6,183 bases of DNA from Thermoplasmata archaeon (lineage in GTDB: Archaea > Thermoplasmatota > B47-G6 > B47-G6B > 47-G6): assembly GCA_003663565.1 (NCBI GenBank), contig QMTT01000060.1, positions 1 through 6,183 of the forward strand. Direction: 5' to 3'. Position 1 is the stretch's first letter, and each line of letters begins with the position of its first letter. The notes under the pieces were generated by a model. The model did no database searches. It had not been told where the DNA came from and saw only the letters and a list, made by a program, of their open reading frames with translations. A program made the translations under genes and the position numbers. Shown piece after piece: positions 1-6,170 of this stretch.

Positions 1-99
1 ATATTAAAGGGTAAAGAACCAAAAATAGTCAATAAGGAGAGTTCTCTTGAGATCAAGGCAGATAATATAAGAATAGAGATTAGCCATATGGTGTACTGA
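1..99 (+). CDS. C-terminal end of an unidentified plus-strand protein (partial at left edge)
   Basis: Frame 1 is open from the window edge to a TGA at 97-99 and gives 32 residues ending in SLEIKADNIRIEISHMVY. About two thirds of the bases on this strand are A or G (65 of 99), and first codon positions are mostly purine. That is the bias expected of a coding strand in a thermophilic archaeon, and it stops abruptly at base 99. The peptide is charged and beta-strand-like, with no motif I recognise, so no function is offered. The gene converges on trkH. A competing minus-strand frame is open across the same bases (see findings). I prefer the plus frame because of the purine bias, but the short length keeps confidence moderate. 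Confidence 0.5.
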   Translation: MLKGKEPKIVNKESSLEIKADNIRIEISHMVY

Positions 100-100
100 T

Positions 101-136
101 CACTTGTTCCGTTTCTCCTTACCGTTTCGTTTTGTA
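101..136 (+). terminator. T-rich tract after the plus-strand gene
   Basis: Directly after the TGA at 97-99 the plus strand becomes pyrimidine-rich: 18 of 36 bases are T, with clusters such as GTTTCTCCTT and GTTTCGTTTTG. Archaeal transcription commonly ends at U-rich stretches without needing a hairpin, and this is where the converging plus-strand gene would need to stop. The assignment rests on composition and position only. Confidence 0.35.
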
Positions 137-233
137 TCGTGGTAGGGAGTTCCACATTAACCATCCGGACGGCTTTACTAGTGTCTGTCAAGGCCAACGT
201 CACTACCCCCATTGTTTTGGAGAGTATTTTGGC

Positions 234-254
234 GCGTGGCCTTCCATGACACGC
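234..254. other. Small hairpin in the convergent gap between the plus-strand gene and trkH
   Basis: GCGTG at 234-238 pairs with CACGC at 250-254 across an 11-base loop. It lies in a 178-base gap (100-277) that looks richer in GC than the neighbouring genes. The gap shows no tRNA-like arms and no paired C and D boxes. The hairpin could belong to a small RNA or to a 3' end structure of either converging transcript. Five base pairs alone are weak evidence. Confidence 0.25.
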
Positions 255-277
255 CTACCCAATAATACACATAAAAC

Positions 278-1822
278 TTATAAAGTCCTCTGCTCCAGAG
301 AACCTCCAATAGTCTTCTTTATAGCAACTGCTACCTTGTGTGTAAACACAATCCAAGGCGTTATTTCAAGCCTACCAAGGAGCATTACTATGATGAGCAC
401 TATTGCTGTTGGGATTGGCATATGAGCCCCTGAAACACCCACGCTTAGTCCCACGTTACCCTGTGCTGATGCGACTTCAAAAAGCACATCGACAAAGTTG
501 TATGAACCTCCCGTAAAAAGAAGTATCGTTAAGGAAGCAACAAATAAAGATATTAGGTAAATTATGGAATACACGAGAGAATATACCACGTTCTCTATTT
601 TAAACTGTTTACCAAGTATTTTTAGTGGGACTATTGCTGAGGATGGATAAGAGCTTTTCTTCAGGAGCCATAGGATCACATCAACAAGTATTATTATCCT
701 TAGTATTTTCAGCGCTGATGACGTGGATCCATAACAACCTCCTATTACCATAAGAAGTATTATAGTTAGCTTTGTTAGGTCAGAGTAATTAGATACAGTT
801 GTTATGGAAAATCCTGTTCCTGTTATTGCAGAGACTGCAGTAAATAGATAACCATGAACTTTGTCAAATGATAGATCTCCCTTGAGAAATGTTATGATAG
901 TGTATAATCCAGTAAGTGTTATGGGAATCATTATAAGCAATATAGTTTCCTTGTTGAAGAAGCTTTTTATATTCTTTATACTTTGAAAGACTCTCAAATG
1001 AGAGTCAAATGAAATTGCCCCAAGGAACATGATGAATATTGCAGAATAGTGAAGATAAACAGAGTATCTGGCCAAGCTGTCATTCTTAGTCGAGAAACCT
1101 CCTGTTGCAATTGCGGTCATAGCATGATTTATTGCATCGAATGTGTTCATTCCAAAGATCCTAAAAAGAGCTACTGAGAGAAGTGTCAAAGTTATGTAAA
1201 TCATAGTAATCCTCTTGCTCAGTTCGATAACGTTTCCCATGCGGATACCTTCTGATTCTCTACCCTCCCCACGGTAGACTGCCATTGCAACGGGAACTCT
1301 GTGGATTATGAATCCCAAGAACATTGTTACGACCCCAAGACCCCCGATCCACTCAGTTAGACTCCTCCAGAAGAGGATAGATCTCGGGAGTATCTCGACA
1401 TTTGAATATGCCGTCAGACCAGTTGCAGTAATTCCTGATACCGCTTCAAATATGGCTTTATAAGGCTCTAATCTTGCATAGGGAAGAGAGACCAGTAAGT
1501 ATGGTATTGATGCGAGAAGACTTACTACTAACCATGCTAGGGCTACCATGAAAAAACCATCTGATACTGTTATCGGTGCTGTCTCGAACATATAAAGTCT
1601 CGTAAGAAGTGCACCTACGATTATTGCGAGAACTTCTATGACAAGTGTAACATCGGTAATAAGATCATTTATGTTTATAAGAGGCTTATTAATCCAAATG
1701 CTTTCGAGGAGCATCATTAAAAGTTCTAAGAGAATTATCATAGAGAATCCAAGGGTCACTCTTCCGAGAAAAGCCAAGACATTATTTCTTCTTCTTTTAG
1801 TTTCTCCATTAGTACCCTCCAT
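278..1822 (-). CDS. trkH: TrkH/KtrB-family potassium uptake channel subunit
   Basis: This is the ion-conducting membrane subunit of a Trk/Ktr K+ uptake system, 514 residues, a usual TrkH length. All four pore-loop repeats are visible: SGITATGLTA (129-138), TAIATGGFST (236-245), SAITGTGFS (331-339) and AQGNVGLS (453-460). The family signature WRSLTEWIGGLGVV (152-165) follows the first loop. R484 in LLGRLEITP matches the conserved arginine after the fourth loop. The intramembrane gate loop reads GGCYGSTSSALK (361-372), where most relatives have small residues and glycines (GSTxGGxK). I chose the ATG at 1822 because residues 13-25 (NNVLAFLGRVTLG) fit the usual start of the first TrkH helix and GAGGT lies 9 bases upstream. 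This start overlaps the RCK gene by 67 bases. A GTG at 1759 would give a 4-base GTGA overlap but cut away that conserved N-terminus. The family assignment is secure. Confidence 0.95.
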   Translation of the reverse strand: MEGTNGETKRRRNNVLAFLGRVTLGFSMIILLELLMMLLESIWINKPLININDLITDVTLVIEVLAIIVGALLTRLYMFETAPITVSDGFFMVALAWLVVSLLASIPYLLVSLPYARLEPYKAIFEAVSGITATGLTAYSNVEILPRSILFWRSLTEWIGGLGVVTMFLGFIIHRVPVAMAVYRGEGRESEGIRMGNVIELSKRITMIYITLTLLSVALFRIFGMNTFDAINHAMTAIATGGFSTKNDSLARYSVYLHYSAIFIMFLGAISFDSHLRVFQSIKNIKSFFNKETILLIMIPITLTGLYTIITFLKGDLSFDKVHGYLFTAVSAITGTGFSITTVSNYSDLTKLTIILLMVIGGCYGSTSSALKILRIIILVDVILWLLKKSSYPSSAIVPLKILGKQFKIENVVYSLVYSIIYLISLFVASLTILLFTGGSYNFVDVLFEVASAQGNVGLSVGVSGAHMPIPTAIVLIIVMLLGRLEITPWIVFTHKVAVAIKKTIGGSLEQRTL

Positions 1823-3810
1823 GCCTCTTGGACCTCTTTCTCGGACTTCTTGATGTACGTCTCGTATACTTCACTTATATAACTCTTAAACACGTCTTTC
1901 CATGGGAATTCATTGAAAAGCCTTGAGAATGCTATTGTGACATCGTCCACAAAGTCCTCTTCACAGACAACATAAAGCCTCTTGGAATAGCTATCCTGTG
2001 GTCTTATTATATTTGTGGAGCCATCTGGCAGTATTATTGTTCCGTCTTCGTCTTCTATGGCAATTATCGAGAACTTATTTATGAGTCTCTCCATTCCTAT
2101 CTTCTTAAGGAATTTTGGAAGAGATTGTATCTGTAAAGGAAGTTCCTCAAGGAGATTCGCTGGTAGAGTTTCTATTCTTGTGTCCATACGTTTGCTCTTA
2201 TCTCCCTTTGATATCTCTCTTGTTATTCTTCTTATTATTTTGCTAAAAAGTCTTGTAACTTTATACGCTTGTATAAGTGAGTTCTCGGTAGTTGGTACGT
2301 TTATCTCAACAATAGTGTATCCTTCTACATTTAATGCTTTAAGGAGACTTTTTATGCCAACTATCTTGTGTGTAACACTACTAGCACCATCGGATAGGAC
2401 GGATAAGGAAGAAACCTCAAGAATAAATTCTCGCTTTTTCTTGGCCTCAGGACTCTCATAGGCTCTCATACTTGAGAATACTATAAGGTCACTTATGACA
2501 GGATCATATGTCACAAAGATAAGTCTTGGAGAAAGCTTATACGGTGGTGTTTTCACTTTTATCCTTAAAGTCTGAGTTGCAAGTCTACCTTTTTCTTCCA
2601 TTCTTAAGAAAAGACCAAAACTTCTGAGAAGTATTTCGTCCTCCACACTACTCTTAGACAAAAACAAAATGATGCTATCATGAGCGTCTCTAAGCTCGTT
2701 GTTTATTTTGTTCACAATCGAATAATGCATTCCTCTAAGTGTGCTCATACCATTATGTGGGGATATCATTGAAATCTGTGGATTGCCTGAGAAAACGTTC
2801 TTCACAGTACAAACGAGAGGTGTTGCCTTTCCAATGACTCCTGAGTATTCTCCGATCTTTTTTTCCAGCTCTTCTATAAGTCCAGTAATTCCAGTGAAGA
2901 TCTCGAATAATTTGTCTAAACCTTTAGGAATCTTAACCAGCAAGTACACGATGTCATTTTCATATATCCTAAAGTCTCCAGAAGTGGCTATTTCTATTCT
3001 TCCATTATTACGTTTGCATCCCAGTACTCTCACTTTATCGGGAGAAAGCTGTGAGTGATATACCATGTGGCTCAGGGAGATACCATCCTCAGGTGTCTTA
3101 GAGATCTCGGTACTCTGCTGAGTAAGCTCTTCAACGTTCTCTTCAATATCAGGGTGATGATATCTTGTCCTAAGGGCATAGTTCACTAAGAGATTTGCAG
3201 GTATGCTCAAACATACGAGACCACTTCTCTTCCAATCCTTAAAGTAATCCCAAATGATTTGAATGTTGTTAAGAATATCCTCACTGATACTTCTCTTACT
3301 CCGTTCCCCCAAGAAATCCCTAAGGACTCTTACGAAGAACTCCTTAAGAATCATCGTCTTAGAGACTATTGGAAGGCTTATACTCTCAATGCCCATCATC
3401 TCGACGATGCTTGAAAATTCCTCAGAGCTAAGTCTTATCATAATTCTGGGTCTTTTAGTACCTTCGGGTAGTCCTTGGGTTATCGCCCTAACAAGTTCCG
3501 TGGCAATTCTTACATTTGTCATATCATCTCCAGTACCAACAAGGATTACATCGAACTTGGAGAGTGTATCAATTGTATAGGTTTCTATGAAGTCCTCAGA
3601 AAGAGCATCCATATGTACTACTATGTAAGAGTCACCGTAATAATCTGAGAGAGGTTTTCCATGAACTTCATAAGACAGTTGTGCAAGAACCTCAGCCCTG
3701 CTTTGAGACTTTTCGATGATTTCTGCATACGTATTTTCGGGATCTATCTTAAGGAGATCTATCAATAGTCTTTCAGTGAATCTTCCTCCACCAACAATAA
3801 GTATTCGCAT
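1756..3810 (-). CDS. Large TrkA-like RCK protein, regulatory partner of TrkH
   Basis: This is a cytoplasmic nucleotide-sensing regulator of K+ transport, 684 residues, against about 220 for single and 450 for tandem TrkA proteins. Residues 1-165 form a TrkA-N Rossmann domain: RILIVGGGRFTERLL (2-16, third glycine of the dinucleotide motif replaced by T12), an acidic E33 after strand 2, DVILVGTGDDMTNVRIA (87-103) and PRIMIRLSSEEF (121-132). Residues about 257-304 resemble a TrkA-C domain (GRIEIATSGDFRIYENDIVYLL). Residues about 578-630 look like a second TrkA-C domain (AIEDEDGTIILPDGS, then RLYVV). The region 320-560 between them is alpha/beta in pattern but has no GxGxxG; it may be a decayed second Rossmann domain or something unrelated. 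No membrane helix is evident. The ATG at 3810 has GGTG 7 bases upstream (3818-3821). The gene follows the macro-domain gene by 38 bases and overlaps trkH, which supports co-expression and co-assembly. Ligand (NAD(H), ATP or other) cannot be read from sequence. Confidence 0.9.
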   Translation of the reverse strand: MRILIVGGGRFTERLLIDLLKIDPENTYAEIIEKSQSRAEVLAQLSYEVHGKPLSDYYGDSYIVVHMDALSEDFIETYTIDTLSKFDVILVGTGDDMTNVRIATELVRAITQGLPEGTKRPRIMIRLSSEEFSSIVEMMGIESISLPIVSKTMILKEFFVRVLRDFLGERSKRSISEDILNNIQIIWDYFKDWKRSGLVCLSIPANLLVNYALRTRYHHPDIEENVEELTQQSTEISKTPEDGISLSHMVYHSQLSPDKVRVLGCKRNNGRIEIATSGDFRIYENDIVYLLVKIPKGLDKLFEIFTGITGLIEELEKKIGEYSGVIGKATPLVCTVKNVFSGNPQISMISPHNGMSTLRGMHYSIVNKINNELRDAHDSIILFLSKSSVEDEILLRSFGLFLRMEEKGRLATQTLRIKVKTPPYKLSPRLIFVTYDPVISDLIVFSSMRAYESPEAKKKREFILEVSSLSVLSDGASSVTHKIVGIKSLLKALNVEGYTIVEINVPTTENSLIQAYKVTRLFSKIIRRITREISKGDKSKRMDTRIETLPANLLEELPLQIQSLPKFLKKIGMERLINKFSIIAIEDEDGTIILPDGSTNIIRPQDSYSKRLYVVCEEDFVDDVTIAFSRLFNEFPWKDVFKSYISEVYETYIKKSEKEVQEAWRVLMEKLKEEEIMSWLFSEE

Positions 3811-3848
3811 TAGGAGACACCTAGTTTATACATTAAAGGTAGACGCAC

Positions 3849-4361
3849 TTACAGTGGCTTTAGTAGATCTAAATTACTCATTATGAGATCCCTGACAAGC
3901 GCTGAATAATACAGCAAATAAACCCTGTCGAAGAAGTCAATGTGGGGTCTTATTTCCTTAATGAGAGCACGTATTATGCTCTCTAGGATCTTTTTACTGT
4001 TCGTGAACGGTGGTGCCAGTGCTATGCTGTGCATTCCACTTCCACGAGCTTTCTTGATAGTATTCCTGTAATAAATTTTCAGGTCATCTATATTATATGT
4101 GGTAGGGTTTACCTCCTTTGAGATTGTTACGTAGTATACGACTTTCGCTTTTAAACTTTTCAGTTCTTTTATCTCCAATATATAACCTATTGGGAGCTCT
4201 CCATTAAAACTCTCTATAAAGGTTGTGAGTAAGTCCTTTATGCTTTTGTCAAGATATTTATAGAATTCTGGTATGAGAATATGACCAGTGCTGTTGATTG
4301 GAATCACAATAGAATCAACGTCTATAGTAGGAGATAACCTCTCAACTAATACCTCTCCCAT
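3849..4361 (-). CDS. Divergent macro-domain (ADP-ribose-binding fold) protein
   Basis: A small soluble protein of 170 residues that I read as a degenerate macro domain. Visible in order are VDSIVIPINSTGH (15-27), like the macro signature VDxIVNxAN with the second Asn kept (N23); NGELPIG (53-59), like the family GxxxPxG; VVYYVTI (74-80), at the place of VIHxV; then GSGMHSIALAPPF (107-119), like the GxxSIAxPxxG strand and loop. Active macro domains have a GGG loop after the first motif and a GxGxxG-like phosphate loop after the SIA strand. Here these are replaced by LIPEFY and PPFTNS, so de-ADP-ribosylation activity is doubtful. The start could be GTG at 4370, but that GTG is part of a strong ribosome site, GGTGATC (4365-4371), with GGTG 6 bases before the ATG at 4361, so the ATG is preferred. 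It lies 34 bases after ahcY and 38 before the RCK gene. A lineage-specific protein of unknown function is the alternative. Confidence 0.6.
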   Translation of the reverse strand: MGEVLVERLSPTIDVDSIVIPINSTGHILIPEFYKYLDKSIKDLLTTFIESFNGELPIGYILEIKELKSLKAKVVYYVTISKEVNPTTYNIDDLKIYYRNTIKKARGSGMHSIALAPPFTNSKKILESIIRALIKEIRPHIDFFDRVYLLYYSALVRDLIMSNLDLLKPL

Positions 4362-4395
4362 TGTGATCACCTTGTTCCACTGTTTCAGCGAATTT

Positions 4396-5640
4396 TCAAT
4401 CTTTCCACGATGAATAATACTTCTTTTGTTCTTCTGTCAGTTCATCTATGCTGATTCCCATAGATTCAAGTTTTAATTTAGCTATTTCAAAATCTATTTC
4501 ATCTGGAATTTTCATCACAACTTTTCCTAGTTTTCCACGATTTTCAAGTAGGTACTTAACTGCAAGAGCTTGGTTCGCAAACGACATGTCCATGACTTCA
4601 CTAGGATGCCCTTCTGCGGCAACTAAGTTCACAAGACGACCTTCTCCTATGAGATACAACTTCTTATCTCCGAGATCGTATTCTTCCAAGTGTGGCCTTA
4701 TCTTTCTTTTACCCCTACTCATTTTCTCAAGAGCCTTTATATTTATTTCAACATTGAAATGGCCAGCATTGCCCAATATGGCACCATCCTTCATGAGCTT
4801 GAAGTGCTCTTCGTCTATGACGTTTATGTTTCCAGTGGCAGTTATGAAAACATCGCCAATTTCTGCAGCTTTTTTCATTGACATCACTTCAAAGCCGTCC
4901 ATTACAGCCTCTAACGCCTTTATGGGATCAACTTCAGTGACTATGACCTTGGCACCCATAGCTTTCGCTCTCATTGCAATACCACGACCACACCACCCAT
5001 ATCCAGCAACCACTACTGTCTTACCAGCAAGTAGAATGTTTGTTGCCCTAAGAAGGCCATCTATAGTACTTTGACCAGTACCGTATCTGTTGTCAAAGAG
5101 ATACTTGGTATACGAGCTGTTGACTGCAATAATAGGATAGGATAACACACCTTCCTTTTCCATAGCCTTAAGTCTAAGTACTCCTGTAGTGGTTTCTTCA
5201 GTGCCTCCAATGACATTTTCCAAAAGGCCCTTGTAATGTTCATGAGCCGTGACGTGGAGATCTGCACCGTCATCTATTAGTATATCTGGATTTGCGTTAA
5301 GTACCTGTTTTATTGCCCAGAAGTATTCGTTTTCAGATTCTCCTCTCCAAGCGAAGACATGTATTCCATCAGATGCAAGTGCTGCGGCAACATCATCCTG
5401 TGTGGACAATGGATTGCTTCCTGCCAAATAGACTTCTGCACCTCCTGCCTTTAACGTCTTAACGAGCACTGCGGTTTCCTTAGTAACATGTAAACATGCA
5501 CCAATGATGACTCCTTCAAATGGTTTCGTCTCTAAGAACTTCTTCCTTAGCTTAAGAAGTACAGGCATATGTCTTTCTGCCCATTCTATGTTCTTTTCAC
5601 CCTCCTCTGCTAGAGATAGATCTTTAACCTTATATTCCAT
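4396..5640 (-). CDS. ahcY: S-adenosylhomocysteine hydrolase (adenosylhomocysteinase)
   Basis: A cytosolic NAD-dependent enzyme that splits S-adenosylhomocysteine into adenosine and homocysteine, relieving product inhibition of methyltransferases. It has 414 residues from the ATG at 5640. Expected catalytic residues are present: H51 in CLHVTKET, D124 in DDGADLH, E149 in TEETTTGV, K179 and D183 in [11 protein letters not shown], and H294 in NAGHFNVE. The NAD fold shows [12 protein letters not shown] (209-220). The sequence TGQST after NRYG, and the short C-terminus ending soon after EEQKKYY without the Lys/Tyr tail of animal enzymes, are typical of archaeal forms. A GTG at 5649 would add three residues, but it lies inside GGGGTG (5647-5652), which sits 6 bases before the ATG like a ribosome site. 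It is probably the first gene of the cluster, with its own promoter upstream. Confidence 0.97.
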   Translation of the reverse strand: MEYKVKDLSLAEEGEKNIEWAERHMPVLLKLRKKFLETKPFEGVIIGACLHVTKETAVLVKTLKAGGAEVYLAGSNPLSTQDDVAAALASDGIHVFAWRGESENEYFWAIKQVLNANPDILIDDGADLHVTAHEHYKGLLENVIGGTEETTTGVLRLKAMEKEGVLSYPIIAVNSSYTKYLFDNRYGTGQSTIDGLLRATNILLAGKTVVVAGYGWCGRGIAMRAKAMGAKVIVTEVDPIKALEAVMDGFEVMSMKKAAEIGDVFITATGNINVIDEEHFKLMKDGAILGNAGHFNVEINIKALEKMSRGKRKIRPHLEEYDLGDKKLYLIGEGRLVNLVAAEGHPSEVMDMSFANQALAVKYLLENRGKLGKVVMKIPDEIDFEIAKLKLESMGISIDELTEEQKKYYSSWKD

Positions 5641-5661
5641 GACCAGCACCCCATAGTGTTG

Positions 5662-5669
5662 TTATATAA
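5662..5669 (-). promoter_or_regulatory. TATA box of the ahcY cluster
   Basis: TTATATAA lies 22 to 29 bases before the ATG at 5640. Archaeal initiation usually falls about 26 bases from the TATA centre, which predicts a start at or within a few bases of 5640. This suggests a leaderless or near-leaderless mRNA and supports the ATG over the GTG at 5649. It conflicts with use of GGTG at 5647-5650 as a ribosome site, since that would then be untranscribed. Confidence 0.6.
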
Positions 5670-5670
5670 T

Positions 5671-5699
5671 ATCATGACATGATTAGGTGTTGACTAATC
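5671..5699. promoter_or_regulatory. Candidate operator: two adjoining palindromes upstream of the ahcY TATA box
   Basis: ATCATGACATGAT (5671-5683) is a perfect inverted repeat of 6-base arms around one central A. It starts one base beyond the TATA box, where the BRE and TFB would sit. It shares GAT with a second inverted repeat, GATTAG (5681-5686) and CTAATC (5694-5699), spaced by 7 bases. ATCTAGAT (5697-5704) adds a third short palindrome. The position suits a dimeric regulator. No regulator family can be named from these sites. Confidence 0.4.
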
Positions 5700-5704
5700 T
5701 AGAT

Positions 5705-5944
5705 CATTATTCACTGTATTTGAGTACCTGTAGAGAGCGAAACATGCTAAAATTTACTTTTTCATTTTCAGTATTCCTCTATAAATGTGTTCCTTGCGCG
5801 TGTATAGACTATAAGCCTGCGATATTTTCTCTGACTACATTTTTCATGAGTAATTTAGGACTTTATCTTGAACCCAATTTTGTTCTTTCAACGTCTTATT
5901 ATGGGAGGGTACTTTAAATGATTTTGCTCTTATGTCATCATCGC
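5705..5944. other. AT-rich upstream region with no supported gene
   Basis: Nothing coding is convincing here. The only long frame (5687-5917 plus, GTG start) gives a Phe/Ser/Leu-rich, Cys-containing peptide without a ribosome site or conserved look. Visible short elements are a plus-strand TATAAA (5780-5785), the palindrome TATAG-A-CTATA (5803-5813), and a lone minus-strand C-box-like ATGATGA (5935-5941) without a matching CTGA D box downstream. The stretch may be regulatory DNA between the ahcY promoter and whatever lies to the right. Confidence 0.4.
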
Positions 5945-5965
5945 TTCACAGGGTGAATTTTTCAC
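5945..5965. repeat. Alternating TTCAC / GTGAA / TTCAC inverted repeats
   Basis: TTCAC (5945-5949), GTGAA (5953-5957) and TTCAC (5961-5965) are each separated by exactly 3 bases, AGG then TTT. The middle arm can pair with either outer arm, giving two mutually exclusive hairpins or two overlapping operator half-site pairs with the same 8-base spacing. Short, but the regular spacing is notable. Confidence 0.4.
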
Positions 5966-5973
5966 TAGATTTG

Positions 5974-6011
5974 CTTGTAACAAATAGAAATTTATATTTA
6001 TATTTAACAAG
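5974..6011. repeat. Imperfect inverted repeat around an AT-rich TATA-like core
   Basis: CTTGTAACAAATA (5974-5986) is matched by TATTTAACAAG (6001-6011), whose reverse complement is CTTGTTAAATA. The core GAAATTTATATTTA contains TATA-like sequence readable on both strands. It could be a promoter for a transcript entering the right-hand repeat region (plus-strand start expected near 6017-6025), or a protein-binding site. No transcript can be demonstrated. Confidence 0.35.
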
Positions 6012-6091
6012 TCATGATCCTTTGTGACAAAGTAATATCAAGTTTTGCTCTGGAGTTTCATAACGCTGAGTCCTCAAAAAGGTAGAGGTTC

Positions 6092-6170
6092 TCCCTACGG
6101 GAGCATTCATGAGCATTCGATGACTTTTAATCCAAGTCTCTGCTTCTCGAGGAGGATAATCCCGTAGGGA
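6092..6170. repeat. Perfect 11-base inverted repeat, two nested hairpins, 57-base spacer
   Basis: TCCCTACGGGA (6092-6102) is the exact reverse complement of TCCCGTAGGGA (6160-6170). Each arm also folds on itself: CTCCC-TAC-GGGAG (6091-6103) and AATCCC-GTA-GGGATT (6158-6172), and the two 3-base loops are complementary. On a plus-strand RNA the long stem can extend outward by GGTT (6087-6090) with GGCC (6173-6176). An exact 11-base match so close by is unlikely by chance. It could be a structured RNA, a mobile-element end, or a protein-binding site. The window ends 13 bases later, so its full extent is unseen. Confidence 0.55.
6101..6120 (+). repeat. Tandem 10-base direct repeat inside the inverted-repeat spacer
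   Basis: GAGCATTCAT (6101-6110) is followed at once by GAGCATTCGA (6111-6120), with 8 of 10 bases identical. The first copy begins within the left arm of the 11-base inverted repeat. Two copies only; no CRISPR-like periodicity is visible. Confidence 0.5.

Noticed and set aside
100..277. tRNA or other known structured RNA in the convergent gap
   Set aside because: No T-loop GTTCGA-type sequence, no acceptor-stem pairing and no recognisable SRP or RNase P core was found on either strand.
336..351. Hairpin TTGTGT-GTAA-ACACAA near the 3' end of trkH
   Set aside because: It encodes conserved-looking residues (VFTHK region) and is short; a partial match (TTGTGTGTAACAC) also occurs in the RCK gene near 2367. 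Probably coincidence of coding sequence.
4448..5074. 208-codon plus-strand frame opposite ahcY
   Set aside because: It is antisense to a strongly supported enzyme gene with intact catalytic motifs; its openness follows from the codon bias of ahcY.
5687..5917. 76-codon plus-strand frame with GTG start
   Set aside because: No ribosome site, unusual Phe/Ser/Cys-rich composition, no purine bias, and its start lies within the palindromes upstream of ahcY. Probably chance.
5935..5941. C-box-like ATGATGA on the minus strand, suggesting a C/D box RNA
   Set aside because: No CTGA D box or internal C'/D' pair was found within the next 60 or more bases on that strand.
6014..6085. 23-codon plus-strand ORF after the TATA-like core
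   Set aside because: Too short, no ribosome site, and no recognisable or biased composition to support it.
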